Part shown: one piece after another, positions 36,591 through 41,775 of the stretch | How positions within the stretch are numbered: the first letter of the stretch is position 1 | Layout: every line of letters starts with the position of its first letter | From: Methanolinea sp. UBA275 | GTDB taxonomy: Archaea > Halobacteriota > Methanomicrobia > Methanomicrobiales > Methanospirillaceae | Direction: 5' to 3' | Length of the DNA: 41,775 nt | NCBI GenBank assembly: GCA_002506105.1 | Contig: DAWU01000062.1 | Coordinates: 1-41,775, forward strand | Program-made: the position numbers and the translations under genes | Notes under the pieces: model-generated | Seen by the model: the letters and a program-made list of their open reading frames with translations, nothing else | Told to the model about the DNA's origin: nothing | Database searches by the model: none

Positions 36591-38210
36591 ATGAAGAACG
36601 TCTATATCATCGGCCACCGGCAGCCGGACACAGACAGCGTTGCGAGTGTTATCGGGTATGCCGAATTCCGGAATCTCCGCGAGCGCGGCCTTTATATCCC
36701 TGCGGTGTGCGGGCCGCTGAACAGCGAGACACAATATGCTCTCCAGCACTTCGGGCTGGAACCACCATTTTTTATCGAGAGCGTGGAGCCATGCGTGGGG
36801 GATATCCCCTCCTTCTACATACAGCGCGCCCCTGCCGATATGCCGACCATCGATGTTGCCGGGATGATGGATGAGTACGAGGTCAGGAACATCCCTATCG
36901 TAGACGGTAACGAGCGGCTTCTCGGCATCGTCTCAGAACACGGCCTTGCGAAGGCGTATGTGACCCCAAAGCTTGAGGCACCGCTCACTATCGGACCGAT
37001 AACCCTCGGTACTCTATCCAGAATCCTGGATGCTACCATCAGCACCGGAGGACAGGGCACTCCAGTCCGCGGGAGAGTCTGTATCGTGATCGACGCCCTC
37101 CACGTTGCGCTTTCCCGGCTCTCGCCGGCAGATGTTGCAGTGGTGGGAGACAACGAACCGAGCCAGCTCGCACTCATATCAGCCGGGATTGCCGTGCTTG
37201 TGATCGCAGAGGGGGCACTGGTGGGTGAAAGGGTGCTCGAGTCTGCCGCACGCCGGGGAACTGCAATTCTCTCGACACCACTCGATGCCTTCAGCGTGGG
37301 GAGGATGATGCACCTCTCCCTCCCGGCTGGAAGTGTGGTCGCAACCGATGTCCCGGTTCTCCGGCTCGAGGACCCCCTCTCTTATGCCAAGAAGATGGTG
37401 ACCGATTCGAAATACCGGACAGCCTGCGTGGTTGACAAAGAGGGGAAGCTTATTGGCATGATATCCCGGAACAGCCTTGTCGATGACGTACAAAAACAGG
37501 TGATCCTCCTTGATCACAACGAGTACGCCCAGGCAGTGGAAGGTGTGGAGACGGCAGAGATTCTCGAGTTGATCGATCACCATCGTCTCGGAGCAATCAC
37601 AACCCTAAAACCTGTCCGGTTCCAGAACGAGCCCGTTGGATCCACCTCCACCATCATCACGAAAAAATTCATGGATTCAATGAGAGATCCATCGCGTGGT
37701 ACGGCAGGGATGCTTCTCGCAGGGATTCTTTCCGATACCCTTGTACTGAAGATGTCGACCACAACACCCGATGATGTCTCTGCCGTCCAGTATCTTGAAA
37801 AAATCACCGGGCTCAATGCTTATGAGTTTGGGACAGACCTCATTCAGCACGGTATGGACCTCGAGCATACCCCCCTCCCCCAGCTCCTTTCTCAGGATGT
37901 CAAGCGATATTCGCTCTTTGGCCGTGAGGTAATCATCGCTCAGGTGATGACTGCCTCACGTGAATACGCAGAAAGGAACGGGGAGAAGATCCAGGGAGAA
38001 CTGGAGAACCTTCGCAGGGGAAACGGGGTTGACCTTTACCTGGTTCTTTTTACCGAGATCATCGCGAACCGGAGCGACCTGTTTGCAGCAGGGGAGAATG
38101 CGACCCTGCGGAGTCTTGAGTACACCAGGCAACCCGTTGTCCTCCCTGGAGTCATGTCAAGGAAGAAGGATTTCCTGCCGGTGTTTGGTGGAAAATTGAG
38201 AGATTTATAA
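36591..38210 (+). CDS. Family II (Mn-dependent) inorganic pyrophosphatase with CBS and DRTGG domains
   Basis: This is a 539-residue regulated pyrophosphatase that hydrolyses PPi to drive biosynthesis. DHH-type start motif IGHRQPDTDSV (7-17). CBS domain 1 (about 70-125), a DRTGG domain (about 130-245) and CBS domain 2 (about 248-305) are inserted before the DHH continuation: LLDHNE (306-311) and LIDHHRLG (327-334). The DHHA2 C-terminal domain holds SRKKDFLPVF (about 522-531). In such enzymes adenine nucleotides bind the CBS domains and raise or lower activity. The start is ATG 36591. Twenty-six upstream codons are open but not family-like. It is monocistronic and followed by a convergent small zinc-motif gene. 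Confidence 0.94.
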   Translation: MKNVYIIGHRQPDTDSVASVIGYAEFRNLRERGLYIPAVCGPLNSETQYALQHFGLEPPFFIESVEPCVGDIPSFYIQRAPADMPTIDVAGMMDEYEVRNIPIVDGNERLLGIVSEHGLAKAYVTPKLEAPLTIGPITLGTLSRILDATISTGGQGTPVRGRVCIVIDALHVALSRLSPADVAVVGDNEPSQLALISAGIAVLVIAEGALVGERVLESAARRGTAILSTPLDAFSVGRMMHLSLPAGSVVATDVPVLRLEDPLSYAKKMVTDSKYRTACVVDKEGKLIGMISRNSLVDDVQKQVILLDHNEYAQAVEGVETAEILELIDHHRLGAITTLKPVRFQNEPVGSTSTIITKKFMDSMRDPSRGTAGMLLAGILSDTLVLKMSTTTPDDVSAVQYLEKITGLNAYEFGTDLIQHGMDLEHTPLPQLLSQDVKRYSLFGREVIIAQVMTASREYAERNGEKIQGELENLRRGNGVDLYLVLFTEIIANRSDLFAAGENATLRSLEYTRQPVVLPGVMSRKKDFLPVFGGKLRDL

Positions 38211-38234
38211 AGGCTTTAATTTTTTACAGATTTT

Positions 38235-38513
38235 TTATTCCCCAGTTTCTTCCTCATCCGCGATGATCTGAAGGTCCCATTCGTCCTCATCGAACTCTAT
38301 CGTCCCATTCCCCTCGCACATGGGGCATTGTATCGTTTCAGGGGCGCCGTTGCAGGCATCGGGAGGCATGTCATCCGAGGCGATCTCCTCTTCTGTCGGA
38401 ATATGGAAGTATTGCTTCACCCTGTGGGATTTCAGCTCGTCGCAGAGCAGGTGCTCCTCGTTCGGGACTTCACCTGTCCCATTGCAGTTGCGGCAGCGGA
38501 GGAGGATGGTCAT
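38235..38513 (-). CDS. Small DnaJ-type zinc-motif protein (CxxCxGxG)
   Basis: This is a 92-residue acidic protein with two CxxCxGxG motifs, CRNCNGTG (7-14) and CPMCEGNG (63-70), the same repeat that builds the zinc centres of DnaJ. Two repeats can make one zinc site. Two other cysteines (C24, C54) lie between. A spacer of about 48 residues separates the halves. The tail is strongly acidic (EFDEDEWDLQIIADEEETGE). It has no J domain. It may be a zinc-dependent chaperone-like or regulatory protein, but nothing more can be said from sequence. It is convergent with the pyrophosphatase, 24 bp away. A TATA-like stretch (minus-strand GAATATTATCC, 38534-38544) precedes it. Confidence 0.75.
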   Translation of the reverse strand: MTILLRCRNCNGTGEVPNEEHLLCDELKSHRVKQYFHIPTEEEIASDDMPPDACNGAPETIQCPMCEGNGTIEFDEDEWDLQIIADEEETGE

Positions 38514-38588
38514 CTGAGTGGAAAACAGGATAATATTCTTCTTATTTCATCATGGAATGTATAAGTTTTCATTTATTGTAAATCAGTA

Positions 38589-39536
38589 TTACTTATTCAA
38601 TATTGAGGGTTTTCTTGGGTGGGCTCTCACAGGGAGTCGGGACTTTGGTAAAGGAATTATTCTCCCACAGAGGGAATATTGATTTCTTTTTTGCCCGTTC
38701 TTTTTAAAAAATTCTTCAATATCTTTAATTGCGAGGAGATTCTCGCATTGGCGAGAGATATGGAACTCGTCAACCGGTTCCAGAACTGGACCTTCTTTGA
38801 ATCTGAAAAGCAAGAAATTTGCTGATTTCAAGAGAGAAAAGACATCAGTACATGAATACCCATATCTGGAGAAGTGCTCCTCATATGATTCAAATACAAT
38901 GCATTGTGTCCTATTAAGCGATTTGGTAGCACCCTCAAGCACGAATTTCTCAAAGCCTTCTACGTCGATCTTAAGGAGGTCAATTTTATCCAGGTTCTCA
39001 GTAAGACTGTCCAGGGGAATGATGTCGATCTTTGTTGATCCCTTCTCCGAGATTGAAACCTGGCAATCATCAAAGGAATTTTCATCGAGAAAACCGGACG
39101 ATTCATGTGAACCCAGCGCTGCATGGACTGGTTTTATGGTTTTAACATTATTTAATCCGATATTTTTTGTGAAGTAGTAGTATGTTTCAGGATTTGGCTC
39201 AACAGAAAGTATGGAACCATTCTCTTTTACGAGGAGAGCAGAATACAATGAGATTAGTCCAATATTCGCACCCACATCAACCACTATGTCACCAGGTTTT
39301 AGGTACGTTGTGTAGAATGCCAGTTCCTCGTCATAGTAGGCATTGTCTGCCCAAAGCAGCCAGGATAATTTTGACGGGAAGAACCTGAGTGTAACATCAT
39401 GAACATAGAATTTGAGCAATATACAGAGGTGGGTTTTAAAGAGGGCATAGCCAATAAGAAATTTTATGGGATTTTTATTCTTGGAAATGTGGTCAATTTT
39501 AATTTTCACGTTGAATAAAAAATCCATAGAGTACAT
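38589..39536 (-). CDS. FkbM family methyltransferase
   Basis: This is a 315-residue SAM-dependent methyltransferase of the FkbM type, commonly O-methylating sugars of surface glycans or polyketides. The SAM motif VVDVGANIGLISLYSA lies near residue 85-101, followed by SVEPNPETYYYF and later DLLKIDVEGFEKFVLEGA, the standard FkbM region. The first 60 residues are divergent. The N-terminus may begin at ATG 39527 (MDFLFN...) instead of 39536. The gene is visibly A/T-richer than the genes before 38,500 and starts the glycan-like block. It is divergent from a glycosyltransferase. Confidence 0.87.
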   Translation of the reverse strand: MYSMDFLFNVKIKIDHISKNKNPIKFLIGYALFKTHLCILLKFYVHDVTLRFFPSKLSWLLWADNAYYDEELAFYTTYLKPGDIVVDVGANIGLISLYSALLVKENGSILSVEPNPETYYYFTKNIGLNNVKTIKPVHAALGSHESSGFLDENSFDDCQVSISEKGSTKIDIIPLDSLTENLDKIDLLKIDVEGFEKFVLEGATKSLNRTQCIVFESYEEHFSRYGYSCTDVFSLLKSANFLLFRFKEGPVLEPVDEFHISRQCENLLAIKDIEEFFKKNGQKRNQYSLCGRIIPLPKSRLPVRAHPRKPSILNK

Positions 39537-39594
39537 ATATTCAGGAAGAGATTAAACGCTATTGAAAATTCATTGAATAAGAGCTGTTCTGACG

Positions 39595-40659
39595 ATGATA
39601 ATCGATTATATCAATGGAAGAAAGACTGGCGTATCTTACGGAACAGCAAAATACAGCCATGAAATAAGTAAAAGGATGCCGCCCGGCAGTCTCAACCGGA
39701 TTGAGTATCCCCTGCTATTCCCTTCCCGGTTCATAGATGGATTCACACGTCGTTATCTGTATCCCCACTTTGTAAGGCAAAAACAAAAAACCGACCATAT
39801 CCATCACATAACGAACCAGGATCTTGCATTCCTTCTGAATAAAATAGAGTTGCCACGATCGCTCGTTACCTGTTACGACCTTATTCCATGGGTATATTAT
39901 AAAAACCGTTCCCCGTACTGGAAAAGGAATATCGAAGGAATCCGTAAAGCAGACAGGATTATTACCATTTCAGAGTTCTCAAAGAACGAGATCATAAAAA
40001 ATGTAGGGGTTCCTGGGGATCATATTGATATCATCTATTGTGGGGTGGACGGGAATATTTTCTTCCCGAAAAAGGACAGGACTCCATTGAATGGATTAGG
40101 AATCGGTGAGGAGCAGAAAGTCCTTCTCTATGTGGGGTCCGAAGAACCGCGTAAAAACCTGGGGATTCTCCTGGAGGCAATCTCACTCATCAAGGAAGAA
40201 AATCCCAATATTGTTCTGTTAAAGGTGGGTTCTCCCGGTATGGGTGGCGATCGGACAACAATCCGGCAGTTGATTACATCCCTGAATCTTGATAATCGAG
40301 TTTTTTTCACCGGTGACGTGTCGGAGACGATCCTCGCGAAATACTACAATGCAGCAGATCTATTCGTTTTTCCTTCACTCTACGAGGGATTTGGCCTCCC
40401 GATCATCGAGGCGATGGCATGCGGGTGTCCGGTAGTGGCGTCCAACACATCTTCTATCCCGGAAGTGGCTGGGGATGCAGCAGTACTGCTTCACCCAAAT
40501 GATCCTGGCGGGTTTTCAGACAGGATAGCAGATTTACTCATAGATGATTTATTAAGAGATGAATATCGAACGAAAGGGATTCTTCATGCATCTCACTTCT
40601 CTTGGGATGATGCATCGGATATGACTTGTAGATTATATCAGAGTATGGTAGATTCGTAA
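39595..40659 (+). CDS. Glycosyltransferase family 4 (GT-B) protein
   Basis: This is a 354-residue GT-B glycosyltransferase of family GT4. It has the N-terminal acceptor domain (MIIDYINGRKTGVSYGTAKYS), the linker ADRIITISEFSKNEI, and the donor-binding domain with VLLYVGSEEPRKNL and the diagnostic EGFGLPIIEAMACG-CPVVASN (about 265-285). It transfers an unknown sugar, probably to a cell-surface glycan or glycolipid, given the neighbouring FkbM and GT2 genes. No membrane helix is apparent; it acts on the cytosolic face. A TATA-like stretch at 39561-39575 could be its promoter. Confidence 0.92.
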   Translation: MIIDYINGRKTGVSYGTAKYSHEISKRMPPGSLNRIEYPLLFPSRFIDGFTRRYLYPHFVRQKQKTDHIHHITNQDLAFLLNKIELPRSLVTCYDLIPWVYYKNRSPYWKRNIEGIRKADRIITISEFSKNEIIKNVGVPGDHIDIIYCGVDGNIFFPKKDRTPLNGLGIGEEQKVLLYVGSEEPRKNLGILLEAISLIKEENPNIVLLKVGSPGMGGDRTTIRQLITSLNLDNRVFFTGDVSETILAKYYNAADLFVFPSLYEGFGLPIIEAMACGCPVVASNTSSIPEVAGDAAVLLHPNDPGGFSDRIADLLIDDLLRDEYRTKGILHASHFSWDDASDMTCRLYQSMVDS

Positions 40660-40690
40660 TATTACATTATTCGGGGTGAAACGATATTTT

Positions 40691-40704
40691 AACAATATAT
40701 TGTT
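40691..40704. repeat. 14-bp palindrome between convergent glycosyltransferase genes
   Basis: AACAATATATTGTT is perfectly self-complementary and lies between the ends of two convergent genes, 32 bp after one stop and 3 bp before the other. It may act as a bidirectional terminator in RNA. Confidence 0.4.
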
Positions 40705-40706
40705 GA

Positions 40707-41648
40707 TTAAGCCCGGATTTTTCTTTGGGCTATCAGTCCAAAGGCTATCAACATTTTAAACCATGTGACTATTGGATGCCAGAACCAGGCGAGATCACGG
40801 TCTTTCAACGCCATGGAAATAGCAGGGATAAATGGAAGAAAGAGGTCAATAAAAGAGAAGAGAGAATAGCGTTTTGCATTTAAAAAATGGGTCTTCCATG
40901 CGGCCGAATTCAACCCTCCCATTATGTTTCGCTTATTCTTTCGGATCAATTGTGAGAATGAGGCGACATGGTAGTGGTACACTTCAACACCAGGCATATA
41001 CTTGAAAATATACCCCAGATTGGTTAGGCTGTGTGTCACTTCCACATCTTCCGCAGCGACGAGATCCTTGAATCCCCCTATCTTATCAATCAGCTCGCGC
41101 CTGATGATGATATGACCTGTGCCGATGGGAATGTAGTTTTGACTTCCGATGAGGGGATCTATGACTGCTTTCCTATAAGGATTGCTGAGGATGCTATAAC
41201 GCAGGATCGAAGGATCTTTCCGGTTATATTTTCCGAACGTGAATACACCCGCAACACTTGTGGAATCAAATCCCACGAGCATATCTTTTAGCCAGGTCGA
41301 GGAAGGCAGAACACAGTCCGAGTCGAGGAATACGATTAGGTCCCCATGGGTATGACTCATCCCAAGTGCACGTGCTTTTCCAATAGTGGTATTTGGGTAA
41401 ATGAAATAATGAAATCTAGGAGACTCTTTGGAATATTGCTGTAATATATTCAGCGTTCCATCTTTGGATCCACCATCTATTATAATAATTTCGTAATTCC
41501 CGTATTTTTGATCCAGAACAGAATCGAGACATTGTTGAATATATTGAGAAGAGTTGAATGTGAGGATGAGAAATGAAACGGTTGGTTGATCTTCGCAGAT
41601 ATTTGATTGAGGCGGAGATTCAATCTTAATATTATGATGAGCGATCAT
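40707..41648 (-). CDS. Glycosyltransferase family 2 protein with C-terminal membrane segment
   Basis: This is a 313-residue GT-A glycosyltransferase of family GT2. The nucleotide-sugar domain shows SFLILTFNSSQYIQQCLDSV, IDGGSKDGT, IVFLDSDCVL (the DxD metal motif) and AAEDVEVTHSL as the catalytic-region acid. After the catalytic domain the last 60 residues include hydrophobic stretches (FSFIDLFLPFIPAISMAL, WHPIVTWFKMLIAFGLIAQ) that fit membrane insertion. It would act on a lipid-linked acceptor. A/T composition is higher than elsewhere, in line with the other glycan genes. It is convergent with the GT4 gene and there is no partner gene on the side of the window edge. Confidence 0.9.
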   Translation of the reverse strand: MIAHHNIKIESPPQSNICEDQPTVSFLILTFNSSQYIQQCLDSVLDQKYGNYEIIIIDGGSKDGTLNILQQYSKESPRFHYFIYPNTTIGKARALGMSHTHGDLIVFLDSDCVLPSSTWLKDMLVGFDSTSVAGVFTFGKYNRKDPSILRYSILSNPYRKAVIDPLIGSQNYIPIGTGHIIIRRELIDKIGGFKDLVAAEDVEVTHSLTNLGYIFKYMPGVEVYHYHVASFSQLIRKNKRNIMGGLNSAAWKTHFLNAKRYSLFSFIDLFLPFIPAISMALKDRDLAWFWHPIVTWFKMLIAFGLIAQRKIRA

Positions 41649-41775
41649 GAAACGAACAAGATTAAGATATACATTGACATAATGTTTTCATCCTATTGTA
41701 ATTATTTTAACAATAATCGCCTAGAATCACCCATCGATTCTCAATCTTTCGAGGATTTCGAATAACGTGGAACAA
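41649..41775. other. Window end, upstream region of the glycosyltransferase gene
   Basis: This is A/T-rich non-coding sequence upstream of the minus-strand glycosyltransferase, which should hold its promoter. No gene is recognised before the window ends. Confidence 0.4.

Overview
The window looks like a chromosome segment of a methanogenic archaeon, most likely of the order Methanomicrobiales. This is inferred from gene content: aIF5A with a hypusine-site lysine, an archaeal Trm11-type tRNA methyltransferase, 6-phospho-3-hexuloisomerase, DUF4013 membrane proteins and PKD/IPT-repeat surface proteins. Archaeal TATA boxes also lie about 25-30 bp before many starts, and the transcripts appear leaderless or short-leadered. 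No methanogenesis gene is present, so the placement rests on style and families, not on a marker pathway. No rRNA, tRNA, CRISPR array, insertion sequence or integrase was seen.

Layout. (1) 1-1,870: two DUF4013 membrane-protein genes on the minus strand. The first is broken by a perfect 17-bp tandem duplication. (2) 1,886-4,840: purH (minus), then a plus-strand PP-loop/PAPS-reductase-like protein with a zinc ribbon and Fe-S cysteines. (3) 4,973-8,498: a bacterial-style grpE-dnaK-dnaJ operon behind an archaeal TATA box, followed by a tRNA G10 methyltransferase and a PP2C phosphatase. (4) 10,487-13,343: DUF169 (minus), an IMPase-family phosphatase plus NAD kinase pair (minus), and aIF5A (plus) firing divergently from the pair. 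(5) 13,815-16,434: two minus-strand membrane-anchored proteins that share the same N-terminal anchor but differ at the C-terminus, then a PEBP-family protein. (6) 16,502-19,848: RNase HI, an NBP35/Mrp ATPase coupled to a small helical protein, and an ACT-ACT-metallo-beta-lactamase fusion. (7) 19,850-24,870: a DNA adenine methyltransferase coupled to an M20 amidohydrolase (minus), and a divergent operon hxlB - aminotransferase - M42 aminopeptidase. (8) 25,353-29,543: a 1,396-residue secreted protein with ten IPT/TIG-like repeats and five PKD domains. (9) 29,913-36,195: a tight uvrA-uvrC-uvrB excision-repair operon with 4-nt overlaps. (10) 36,591-38,513: a CBS/DRTGG-regulated family II pyrophosphatase and a small DnaJ-type zinc-motif protein. 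(11) 38,589-41,648: an A/T-richer block with an FkbM methyltransferase and two glycosyltransferases, probably the edge of a surface-glycan locus.

How the genes fit together. Most of the window is housekeeping: protein folding, excision repair, purine and NADP metabolism, tRNA and translation factors. Cell-surface modules are interspersed. The most unusual items are the 17-bp duplication that splits a DUF4013 gene, the ACT-ACT-MBL fusion downstream of a perfect 16-bp palindrome, the unfused NADP-phosphatase/NAD-kinase-like pair with back-to-back TATA boxes, the two proteins sharing a swapped membrane anchor, a possible short transcript at 24,945-25,035, and the PP-loop protein that keeps an APS-reductase-like CC...CxxC cysteine pattern. 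I did not find clear evidence for a wholly new multi-gene defence or mobile system here.
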